64,000 nt of DNA from assembly GCA_026214975.1 (NCBI GenBank), contig CM047808.1:4329262-4393261 (forward strand), given 5' to 3'. The stretch comes from Gentiana macrophylla (taxonomy: Eukaryota > Streptophyta > Magnoliopsida > Gentianales > Gentianaceae). Under the pieces are notes generated by a model. The model was not told the origin of the DNA and searched no databases. It worked only from the letters and a program-made list of their open reading frames with translations. Below are positions 11,978-21,937 of the stretch, in pieces (positions within the stretch are counted from its first letter, which is position 1; the number at the start of each line of letters is the position of its first letter). The position numbers and the translations under genes are program-made.

Positions 11978-12342
11978 CTACCTCCTTTCCAAAATAGTCA
12001 TCTTATATTTTTAGTTTTGTCCCCACAATATCAGTTATTTTACATTATCAATGCAACATTTATTACTCTTTTTTATATCTTGCTTGTATCCAACCACTTT
12101 TTAAAAGTGAATTATCCCATAAAAATTGTCAATTTAAAAAATCAATACATTATTTAATACACTTTTTCCCAACATAACCCTATAATAACATTTATTGTTT
12201 ATTTATTTATTTCATATTCCAATAGATCATTTATTATATGATAGAGTGAATATGTCAATTAGCACTTATAATACAACACATTAATTATTTTTTAATCTAT
12301 GTGCACCACAAAAAGTGAACACTTATTATGGGACGGATGTAG
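11978..12342. mobile_element. Stowaway-like MITE, 365 bp
   Basis: Starts CTACCTCCTTTCCAAAATA after TA and ends TTATGGGACGGATGTAG before TA. The termini are inverted relatives of one another and carry the Stowaway CCTCCGTCC-like signature. Confidence 0.7.
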
Positions 12343-13639
12343 TATTTAACAACCATTGCATTAGTGATAGTCAATGGGCATTTTAGACATTAACCATCAA
12401 ATTCCACTTTCTTAATCTCTGTAAAAACACCTAGGATGACTTTCTTAATATCTGTGAAAACACCTAGGATGACTTATATTTTGAAACAGATGTAATAATA
12501 AATTAACTCAATCTTCAGTTTTAAATATAGTAATCGAGTAACTTGCGAGATAGTCAAGTTATATTAAATGATTATTTATTTATATATTTGAGTGGAATTA
12601 AATATATTTATTAAATTATAATTAATAATGTTTTATGGACTACTTGAGCTCGATCTTACCATATTAATAAAATCTTAAATAATCGAGGTTATGAGTTGGG
12701 TAGAGTTATATCAAATACTTAACGAATCGAGTTTGATCTAGTCTTTTTATGACTTGATTGAGCTTGAGCCGAGTTTCAAGCGTGAGTATTTTTAGTCGAG
12801 TCAATCTTAAACCCTAAAGACTATCGACTCAACTCGATTATACCAACAAATTGATACTTGTACTTGGATATCTAAATCCATTCAGATGGCAGTAGATGTG
12901 GCGCACATCACACATGATCTACATATTCGATATTTTAGAGATCCGTGAATATATTAGAGATCCGTTAATATATAGAGGGTAAATCCTTATCCAAAATTCT
13001 CGAAGAATAATAATACGATATAATCTGCTTTGTCTCGACGAAATCTGATACATAAATATCTATATCGTTTATCGTGATATATCTAAATTGATTATAATAT
13101 AAACCTTTCATAATCAATAATGCAGACAACTGTTATGTCTCGACGAGTGATACAACCGTCATCTACAATGTTGACCGTATAAATTGATCATAATTGAAAG
13201 AGTATCATCGCATCTGAGACTTCAAAGAGTTTGTTTTTAACCATATTATATTAAAGGTCCCGTGTTATTGGTTGTTAGAGAGAATCAAGGTAGGTTTTAC
13301 CAACGAATTGAATCACAAATGTATTTTTAATAATGGGTTGAGTTCTGGCTCTGCATACACCCGAAATGGAAACCGAGCCTTTCGTGCCCATTATACTTTG
13401 TTTTGGGAGTTTGACTGCGGAATTTTTTTTGTTTTTGTATTTCCGGGAATGATCAACGTTGCAAAGAGAATCTTGTATCGCTAACCGTGTAAACCTTAAT
13501 GATCAATGAGTGACTGGTATCATTTTCAAAAGAACAAAAAAGATTTTTTACCCTCAAAAAATAAAAATAAAAATAAAAATAAAAAATAAAAAATTAAATA
13601 AATAAAGAAAAACCTTCAACGTAATTCGACGTTTCTCAT

Positions 13640-13712
13640 AGCGCCTCTTTCCCCAAACCTAATTCATTTCTCAAAATCTCAAGCGCAGCTCCTAGTCTCC
13701 CTGCGATTTCAG
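13640..13712 (+). other. NMD3: Leader exon of NMD3 (left copy), approximate start
   Basis: This GC-richer segment with C/T-rich stretches ends CTGCGATTTCAG|GTATCA at 13712/13713, a good plant donor. It is preserved almost base for base in the right arm (61672 onward, minus strand). The transcription start is not determinable. Confidence 0.6.
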
Positions 13713-14339
13713 GTATCATCTCTTCGTTTCTTATTCTCCCTGTAATCTTTCTGCAAAATTCTGCTTTCACATCTGCGAATTTATTGAATTTGATGCTATA
13801 TGAATTCATGTTATATATAACGACTTTTTTTTCTTTTCCAAAACGATTTGTGTGTGTGTGTGTTTGGTTTTTTTTTTTTTTTTTTTGCTTATTTAGTTTT
13901 TGATTGTTTGAACAAATCGTTCACTAAGCTGTTCACGTCAATCGTGCTCTGCTGCGGTTTGGATTTTGGATTAATTTCGTTCTCCAGCATAGCTGTTGTA
14001 ATTTTTTTTTCTTCTTTTTGGGAATTTTGTTTGATGTAGTAGACGTATTTTTAATGCCCTTTGAATCATCTCAGCCCCACTGCTCTCCAATCCGTGTGTT
14101 CTGTATATATGTGTTTTCTTTTTAATGGTTATACACAGCTTTATGTGATTCTGAGACGTAGTTATTTGATAACCCTTTAGATTAATCCATCATTTTAAAG
14201 ATAATTTTTTACTAATTGCTGAATTGTAGTGGCTTAAGTTGTTAACGGATTTTTGTTAGTATGCTTAGTATGATTTTGTCTGTTTGTTAGTATAGTACGG
14301 AGATCGGGATAATTCATATTGTCGTCTTTTTCTCTTCAG
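13713..14339 (+). other. NMD3: 5'-UTR intron of NMD3 (left copy)
   Basis: GT at 13713 and a pyrimidine-rich acceptor TTTTTCTCTTCAG ending at 14339 bound a T-rich intron of 627 bp, two bases before the start codon. It contains a TG repeat and a T-run near 13850-13887 that differ in length between the two arms. The matching intron in the right copy spans 61048-61671. Confidence 0.75.
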
Positions 14340-14341
14340 AT

Positions 14342-15896
14342 ATGGATGTGGAAACGGGTATGTTTACGGTCAGTCAAACCGTTGGAAGTGTTTTATGCTG
14401 CAAATGTGGAGTTCCTATGCAACCAAATGCTGCCAACATGTGTGTGAAGTGTTTGCGTTCTGAAATTGACATAACAGAAGACCTGCAGAAGCATGTTATT
14501 ATCATCCACTGCCCGGAATGCGACACGTATTTGCAGCCTCCTAGGACTTGGATCAAAGCTCAGTTGGAATCGAAGGAGTTGCTTACGTTTTGTGTTAAGA
14601 GGTTAAAGAACCTGAACAGGGTTCGGTTGGTAGATGCTGCTTTTATTTGGACCGAGCCTCACTCTAAGAGGTTAAAAGTCAAACTGAAAGTTCAGAAAGA
14701 GGTTCTTAATGGGGCGATTCTTGAACAAGTGTATACGGTTGAATACGTGGTTCAAGACCAGATGTGTGATGCATGTACAAGGGTTCAGGCGAACCCGGAT
14801 CAGTGGATTGCTTCTGTGCAGGTACGTCAACATGTTCCTCATCGAAGAACTTTCTTCTATTTGGAGCAACAAATACTTAAGCACGATGCTGCGGTACGGT
14901 GCATAAGGATTAAGCAGATGCATCAAGGCATAGATTTCTTCTTTGGTAACCGCAGTCATGCTATTAAGTTTGTTGAGTTTTTGGGTAAAGTTGTACCCGT
15001 TAAGAGCCGTAACGACAAACAACTCGTGTCCCATGATTCCAAGAGCAATACTTACAACTATCGGTTCACGTTCTCTGTCGATATCTGTCCTATTTGTCGT
15101 GAAGATCTGGTATGTCTTCCACCAAGGGCTTCCTCTAGCTTAGGTAATCTCGGGCCATTGGTCATCTGCACGAAAGTCAGTAACAACATCGTTTTGTTGG
15201 ACCCGATAACCCTTCGGCATTGTTTCTTGGGCGCCCGATCAGTACTGGAGAACAGCTTTCAAGTCCCTGCTTTCAAGCAGACAGCTTGTGGAATACATTG
15301 TTTTGGACGTCGAGCTGTTGCCTTTTCCTGAAGCCGTGGTGGGTGGCTCACGATATGCATTAGCTGATGCACAAGTTGCTCGAGTATCGGATTTCGGTAA
15401 AAACGATATCATCTTTACAATTAAAACACATCTGGGAAATCTTTTATCACCTGGTGATTATGCTCTTGGTTACGACATGTATGGAGCGAATACGAACGAC
15501 TTGGAGCTAGACAAATACAGAGGCCGTCTAGTCATCCCCGACGCCATACTTGTTAAAAAGAGTTACAAAGAGAAGCGTCTAAAGAAGGCCGGGAAGCCAC
15601 GTGCATGGAAGCTTAAATCATTGAACATGGAAGTGGATCAAACAGTTAGAGGTAAAGACATTGAAGAGAAGAATATAGATGAGTATGAAGATTTCTTGAA
15701 AGATTTGGAGGAGAATCCTGAACTGAGGTTTAATATATCGTTGTATCGTAACAAAGATTACAAGCCGTCTGAAACGGCGTCGATGACTGACGGAGAAGAA
15801 GTTCCGTCTGTTCCGTTAGACGAGTTGCTTGGGGATCTTGATCTAAGTGATGAAGAAGAAGATGATGAGGAAGAAGAAGATGGCATGAAAGAGTAA
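14342..15896 (+). pseudogene. NMD3: NMD3 60S ribosomal export adaptor, frameshifted left copy
   Basis: NMD3 binds pre-60S subunits and carries them through the nuclear pore via a CRM1 export signal. The N-terminal zinc-binding region has paired Cys motifs (CCKCGVPM, CVKCL, HCPECD, later CDAC and CPICRE), the family signature. Compared with the intact right copy, the left copy has an extra C in the run at 15234-15236 and a nearby A-to-G change. This shifts the frame at about residue 297 and ends the protein after 329 residues. The remaining 3' part (15288-15896) is still open in the other frame and ends in an acidic DEEEDDEEEE-type tail. A possible AATAAA lies at 15903. It may be a real null allele or copy, or a base-calling error. 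Confidence 0.9.
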
Positions 15897-15902
15897 TGAC
15901 TT

Positions 15903-18065
15903 AATAAAAGTTTCTGTTATTTATTTATGAAATGATAGTGCCAATTTTTGTTTGAACTTTGAACCCTTTATTTTGCATCACCGTAAAGTTACTGTGCCAT
16001 CAAACTAAACAAAATCGAGCTTTTCAAAAGTTGATTGTTTATTCAAGAATCGACTTTTCGAAAGTCTAGATTTGAACTTTTAAACTCGATTCTAGATCGC
16101 GTGGGGTTGCGGTAACTTGGGTGTGGTGCAAATAAAAACTCGGTTTTTTGTTTTCGTTTTGCTCGAGTGTGTTTTGTTTTGTATTTTTTATTTTTTATTT
16201 TTTTTCTTGGCACTGTGCATCAATTTTAGCTTGTGTTATCTGTATTCGGCTTCTGTGGAGGAACTATTAGTAATAGTAAATGTAAACTGTTTAGGATTTT
16301 TTACACACATTAAGAAAATGGTCAAGTGTTATTAATTTTAGTAATAAAAGTCTAAAATATTTTTTGAATCCCAAAATATAAATCCGTTTAGGATTTTTCA
16401 CACAGATTAAGAAATTGATTAAATGTTATTAATTTTAGTGGTAAAAAGTCTAAAATACCTTTGAATGCAACCAGGCAGTAGTTCATATGAATGCAGCCAA
16501 GCAATTAATTATAGATAACAATTCAATCATATGAATCCCAACCCCCCATATATCATCAAAATTATACACTATTCTTAGTCTGCTATAAGGTGAACTTCTT
16601 GTATCTGGTTCAGCAAATCTAGGTTTCATGAATATATATATATACGCGAGTACCAGATACACGGACAGGTACGTTATATTTATAAAATTAATTATTAAAT
16701 TATTAGTTTATTCAAATCACCGTTATTAGTCGAAATCGAGTATTCAACGAATCGAACTTAATCTTGTAGACTCGCTTAACTTCAACTTGATCCTTTTTTT
16801 ATGTGGCTCGATTGAGCTCTGTTCCAGAGTTTTAAATCCGAGTTTTTTTAATCGAGTCAATCAAGATTTAGAAGTATCATTTCAAGTCATTTCGATTACT
16901 GATCATAAATTTCATCTTTATAGCCCAATATACAACAACCATGAAAGGGCTGCAAAAATCCAAACAGTCACAGGATTTCTTGTTGTCGCTTATTTACATG
17001 CGATGACGGAGGATCTCTGATAAGGGGAATAAATTTTTAAAGACAAATAAAAGTTAAAGCAAGAAACTAAATCATACTACATATATTAGTGTATTTGTTT
17101 CGGAGTATTTAGGTCCGCTACTGCTTACTTGATATACCACGTGGCGTTGGTAAAAGGTTGGTATGTGTCAATGTAAAAACTCCGGATTGGTCGACTAGTG
17201 AATTGGTCACATATTTATAGTGCACCTATCATTTCCGATAAAATAAAACTCCGAATTAATCGGACCAATTGATCGCATTTATAGTTCAAATATTTTTTTT
17301 TTTGTTTTTTGAGATGTTCAAATATCATTTCCAATAAAATAAAAATCTACTCCACATGTAAGTATTTAATACGGTCCACCTCTTCCGTTTGTGAAGTTGG
17401 ACCATATTTTAGTGGAGATTATTAAGAAAACTTGAGCATCAAATGCAGGCTTTAATGTCAAAGAACTTCCACACTTCAACCATTGGACCACCTTTTGATA
17501 TAAGGTTTAGCTGCAAATAAATTGACCACTCTCTTAAATGCACCATCTATAGGGTTGTTTCTCTCGTAGAGCTTTCACTGTAGAGGAGCTGCTATACGTG
17601 GCGGGATCTCTGGGCCACACAATTTCCGAGGTGGAATACATAATGCCTTGCCTGTGTGGAAATTGTGTGGTCAAGATCTTCTTGGCGTAGATGCTCCACA
17701 AGTAAGCGAGTCACTGGATATAATTTTCCCCATCTATATCCAAGTGATAACATGATCTAAGGCAAAAGAGGACAACTAGGAAGGAAGTAGTAGTAGCACT
17801 AAATGCTTATTGCATAGATGTAGATGATTGACCTTTCAATCATATGTCAATTCATATGTGTAAAAATTCTGATGTGGGGTGTCCGGGATGTTTTTAGGCG
17901 GTGAGTCCATATGATGTGAAGTGCCGAAAGAGTAGATAAGAACCGCAAATTTGTATGCATGATATAAAATATATGGTTCTGATCATCTCTCACGTCAGTT
18001 CACCTACTAACTAAAACTTTCCCGTCTATAATGCAAATACAAGTAAAAGTTCACATATTTTTATG
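15903..18065. other. 3' flank of NMD3 (left), repeat-derived, no gene
   Basis: Contains two tandem units of about 90 bp (16293-16375 and 16385-16470), each with the TTTTTCACACAGATTAAGAAA-type core seen in Stowaway-like MITEs elsewhere in the window. It also has TCGAG-rich stretches near 16740-16860. Only short open frames occur. The whole interval is shared with the right arm apart from the 17552 insertion here and two insertions there. Confidence 0.6.
17552..17729. mobile_element. 178 bp insertion present only in the left arm
   Basis: Flanked by a perfect 9 bp duplication CCATCTATA (17543-17551 and 17730-17738). The right arm has a single CCATCTATA and no insertion. Inside is an inverted pair CCACACAATTTCC/GGAAATTGTGTGG. 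Terminal inverted repeats are not obvious. The 9 bp duplication favours a Mutator-type MITE; a SINE is less likely because no box A/B was seen. Confidence 0.65.
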
Positions 18066-18138
18066 CTATCTTTGTTTCAAAATAAAAAATTAATTTAAAG
18101 TTTTTCACACACATTAAATAGTTGAAAAATTGTTGGAT
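18066..18138. mobile_element. Stowaway-like MITE fragment interrupted by copia
   Basis: CTATCTTTGTTTCAAAATA followed by a TTTTTCACACACATTAA core resembles the left half of the MITEs at 5629 and 57462. It stops at TGGAT, where the copia element begins. Confidence 0.45.
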
Positions 18139-18333
18139 TGTTAGGAATTAATGTATTATCTAGTAATATTGATAGTTATCCATAAGGATCTTTACTAGAT
18201 TAGGTATTTTCACTTGACATTGTGCAAAAGAGCCAAGTGTCACTGTCTGTTTGGAAATGTTGCTATATTGCTACTGTACTCCAACTGAATGAATCAGAGT
18301 AGAAATATTATTCTACTATCTTATATTCTTTCT
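18139..18333 (+). repeat. 5' LTR of the chimeric copia element
   Basis: 195 bp, TGTTAGGAATT to ATTCTTTCT, almost the same as the LTR at 21160-21353. It contains a short inverted pair around ACACTTGGC...GCCAAGTGT. The primer-binding site begins at 18334. Confidence 0.8.
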
Positions 18334-18359
18334 TGGAATCAGAGAAAGGTTCGCCGGAG

Positions 18360-19797
18360 ATGGCAACCTCCGATGCTCCCAACACTGAAAGCTCCACCAC
18401 CGGAGCTCAGAGCACTGAAATCTCCACCCCCATACCAGCTTTCACTCATATGTCACTTTTAGATAGCACCTCAGTTCCCTTTTCCATACCAAATTTCTCT
18501 TTTCTTTCTGTCGGAGTAGCAACCGGTATTCCGGTGATGAACTCCATTAATACTGCTGTTCCACCACCGGTACTAAACTTTGGACGTTCAGAGCCGTCCT
18601 ACGCTGGTTATCGGACATCTCTTCCACCACCGCCACTGTTTCGTTCTGTTAGTCCACTGTCTTCTGCAAACTCTGCTCCTCCGTTCTCAAGCAACTTAAA
18701 TCAAGTTTGCACTGTCAAATTAGACAAGAACAACTACCTTCTCTGGCGTTACACAGTGCTTCCCATCATTCGTGGTCATCGATTGGAAGACCATCTTCTT
18801 CATTCCGCTCCCTCTTTGCACGATCCGTTCTCCAGACTTAACGCTGCCAATCATTCACTAAACCTTGTTTCAGATGAATGGATCATTAAGGACAACCTGC
18901 TAATGGGATGGTTACTGAGCTCGATGACAAAATCAATTTTGACAGAAGTGGTTGGGTGTTCTTCCACTCATGAGGTCTGGAAAACCTTGGAAACTCTCTA
19001 TAATAGCAGATCTGAAGCACGCATGCTGGAGTATAAGGATGCTCTCGCCAAAGCATCAAAAGGAACAAAATCGATGTCGGATTATCTTGCCTAGATGAAG
19101 TCTTACTCAGATAATCTTACTGCTGCAGGGTATCCAATTACCAAGTCTGAACTCATTTTGGCAACTCTAGGAGGTTTAGATCGTGATTATGAGTCTGCCA
19201 TAGTTAATATTACATCCAGGGTTGGAGCTCTCAGCTGGCAGGATGTTCAGTCTCAGTTAATTACTCATGAAAGGCTGATAGCAAGACTGAATCACCCTTC
19301 TGGACATAATTTTTCTGGCCCCACATGCAATCTGGCTCAAGGACCCCTGCCCAGAAACTATTCAACTACAACAACAACACTGGTAGACCTTCATCTCCTA
19401 GTTCTAATCGAGGTAGAGGCACTGGCAATTCTAGAGGTGGCAGGGGTAGAGGAAGGGGAGGAAGAGGTTCAGGAGGAAAATCTGGTAACAAAATGTCAAC
19501 TTTGTGGGAAAGGTGGCCACATTGTAACAGCCTGCTGGCATAGGTTTGAAGAGGACTTTATTCCACCTAGCAATATCAACACCACAGCTCAACAGGCATC
19601 AGCTTATGCTGCTACTGCAACACCTCAGTCTGTGGGAGATGCAGCTTGGTATATGGACAGTGGAGCCTCAAATCATCTTACATCAGACCTGAACAACCTT
19701 TATCTCAATGCAAGATACAATGGTTCTGAGTCCTTGGTGGTTAGTAATGGTGAGAAATTATCCATTTTGCATATAGGTTACAGTATTTTTCCAACAC
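18360..19797 (+). pseudogene. Copia gag and protease start, with in-frame stop
   Basis: The first ATG after the LTR leader is at 18360, giving MATSDAP. The frame encodes a copia-type gag domain (core VKLDKNNYLLWRYTVLP at about residue 120), then a glycine/arginine-rich stretch, a zinc knuckle CQLCGKGGHIVTAC (CX2CX4HX4C), and a protease motif YMDSGASNHLTSD. TAG at 19092-19094 interrupts it, where the right-arm copy has CAG. Coding stops at the microhomology junction with an inverted LTR fragment at about 19800, so no complete polyprotein is possible. Confidence 0.85.
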
Positions 19798-19880
19798 AAT
19801 GCCAAGTGTCAAACCAAATCTAGTAAAGATCCTTATGGATAACTATCAATATTACTAGATAATACATTAATTCCTAACAT
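19797..19880 (-). repeat. Partial inverted LTR inside the chimeric copia
   Basis: This is the reverse complement of the first ~80 bp of the flanking LTRs, ending CATTAATTCCTAACA, next to an inverted purine tract. The join to gag falls in a stretch (ACACAATGCCAAGTG) that is similar in gag and in the LTR, a sign of template switching or microhomology-mediated joining. Confidence 0.8.
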
Positions 19881-21117
19881 CCTCTCTCAAGCTAAAAGTA
19901 GGACCAACTAATACATTTAGCTTGGTTCTGAACTCCTCCAACAAAGGGCCTGGAAGTGCTTTAGTTAAAGCATCTGCAATCTGCATAAAAGAGGGCACAA
20001 AGCATACAACCAGCTGTTTATTGATGACCTGATCTCTCACATAGTGAACATCAACCTCTATGTGCTTCATTCTTGCATGATACACTGGATTGTGAGCAAT
20101 AAATGTGGCACTTAAATTGTCACACCGGGCAACTGGAATATTAGGTAACTTGATCTCCATCTCCAGAAGCAGCTGCTTGATCCAACACAGCTCTGAGGAT
20201 AAATTGGCCAAGGACCTGTACTCAGACTCTGCACTTCACCTAGAGCCTACACTCTGTTTCTTTGAACTCCAAGAGGCAAAAGAGGTGACAATGTAAACAC
20301 AATAACCAGCAAAAGACTTCCTGTCAGGAGGGTAGCATGCCCAGTCAGCATCACAGAAACCTGTCAAATGAGTGGAGCCAGATGCACTAAAAAATAGACC
20401 ATAATGTAAGGTACCCTTTACATATCTCAAAAGCCTTTTAAGAGCTTGCCAATGGAGCTGTGTAGGAGGCTGCATATATTGGCTAAGATAGTTAACAGAA
20501 TAAGCAAGATCAGGTCTAGTGTTGGTCAAGTATTCAAGCCCTCCTATAGCACTTTTGTAGATAGTAGGATGTTGCATTAGTTCACCTTGATTCGGAAGCA
20601 GATGTTGGCCTGGGGTCATAGGTGTGGAACAAGGCTTGATATGATCAAGTTGCAGTCTCTTTAGGAGCTATGAAGCATAATGACCATGTGTTAAATACAA
20701 CCCTGCTGAAGGTCTGTGTGCCTCCATACCCAGAAAGTGAGATACTGAGCCCAGGTCTTTCAGTGCAAATTTAGAGTTTAGCATATCTACAAACTGCTTG
20801 ATTAGTCTTTGTGAGCTACCTATCACCAAAATGTCATCAACATATACCAAAACATACGACAGATGTTCATCAGTCTTAAGAATAAAAAGAGATGAGTCTG
20901 ATTTAGATTGTTTGAAACCCCAGTGCAGCATCTGTAGTCTTAGGGCAGCAAACCATGCCCTAGGAGCTTGTTTAAGTCCATATAAGGCTTTCTGCAATTT
21001 ACAAACATAATGTGGTTTAGTCTTATCAATAAAGCCCTCTGGTTGTTCCATATAGACATCCTCCATCAATGGCCCATTAAGAAAGGCATTATCAATGTCA
21101 ACTTGATGAATATGCAA
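19881..21117 (-). pseudogene. Copia reverse transcriptase/RNase H, inverted, broken
   Basis: Read leftwards from 21117: HIHQVDIDNAFLNGP, then YGLKQAPRAWF and the catalytic YVDD box (LVYVDDILVIGSS), all typical of copia reverse transcriptase. After a stop near 20670 follow YLSQYMQPPT and the RNase H part (CDADWA, SWSSKKQS, ADALTKALPGPL). At least two in-frame stops break it. It lies opposite to gag within the same LTR pair. The 5' part of pol, including integrase, is missing. Confidence 0.85.
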
Positions 21118-21159
21118 TTTAAATGTATTAGTTGTTCCTACTTTTAGCTTGAGGGGGGA

Positions 21160-21353
21160 TGTTAGGAATTAATGTATTATCTAGTAATATTGATAGTTAT
21201 CCATAAGGATCTTTACTAGATTTGGTTTGACACTTGGCATTGTGCAAAAGAGCCAAGTGTCACTGTCTGTTTAGAAATGTTGCTATATTGCTACTGTATT
21301 GCAACTGAATGAATTAAAGTAGAATTATTATTCTACTATCTTATATTCTTTCT
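21160..21353 (+). repeat. 3' LTR of the chimeric copia element
   Basis: Begins TGTTAGGAATTAATG right after the purine tract GAGGGGGGA and ends ATTCTTTCT, followed by the TGGAT duplication. Few differences from the 5' LTR are visible, so insertion is fairly young relative to the decayed copia fragments nearby. Confidence 0.8.
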
Positions 21354-21358
21354 TGGAT

Positions 21359-21937
21359 TGATATTAAATCAAAGACTATGCTTTCTTGATGTTCTAAAAT
21401 GACTTTTATTTGAGTCCAAAGCAGCTCTTATCTTTGGACGGAAGTAGTATGTTCTATGAGGATATCCGCATTAAAGACACTCCACATACCAACAAAGATG
21501 GTTAAATTGATTGACAAGATTATTGGTCATGGAAGGAATGGGATAGTCATTAGTTAATTGAGATACACTAACAAGATTATTGGTCATGGAAGGAACATGG
21601 AAGAAATTTCATAAGTGAATTTGTGTGTTGGTTTGTGTAGGAAGAATACAAGAACCAATATGAGAAATAGACAATAGCTAACCATTCCCAACAACTAAAG
21701 TTTCTGAGCCTGAGTAATCTGAACTAAGATGCCGGTTATTGATGTCTGAAGCGATATGATTAGTAGCACCTCTATACATGTACTAAGCTGGATCAACAAT
21801 AGCATGAGAAAGTGGAAATACGGATTGATTTTTGATCGGGAGCATCATTGTTGTTTAGAACAAAGTCTTGGTCAAACATAAGTCAACAAGAGGTCATTAT
21901 ATGTCCACTCTTCCCACATAGCTGACAAATTGGTATG
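21359..21937 (-). pseudogene. Second copia gag/protease fragment (left arm)
   Basis: The reverse strand reads a zinc-knuckle-like CQLCGKSGH segment beside 21937, then a protease-proximal segment equivalent to RGATNHIASDINNRHLSSDY, as in the right-arm copy at 48345. Stops and frameshifts break it. The gypsy-like element at 21938 interrupts it upstream, and the chimeric copia element is inserted at its other end. Confidence 0.7.

Larger units (their letters stand above)
18139..21353 (+). mobile_element. Chimeric Ty1-copia element with inverted pol (left arm)
   Basis: LTRs in the same orientation (18139-18333 and 21160-21353) start TGTTAGGAATTAATG and end ATATTCTTTCT. They are flanked by a perfect 5 bp target duplication TGGAT (18134-18138 and 21354-21358). 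A primer-binding site TGGAATCAGAG follows the 5' LTR, and a purine tract GAGGGGGGA precedes the 3' LTR. Between them, gag runs on the plus strand to about 19800. A partial LTR, RNase H and reverse transcriptase then run on the minus strand, and a short plus-strand pol tail joins the 3' LTR. The integrase is absent. The same arrangement occurs in the right arm. Confidence 0.85.

Noticed and set aside
16293..16470. Two tandem AT-rich units considered as a regulatory repeat of NMD3
   Set aside because: Their cores match the interior of Stowaway-like MITEs elsewhere in the window, so a tandem MITE remnant is the simpler explanation.
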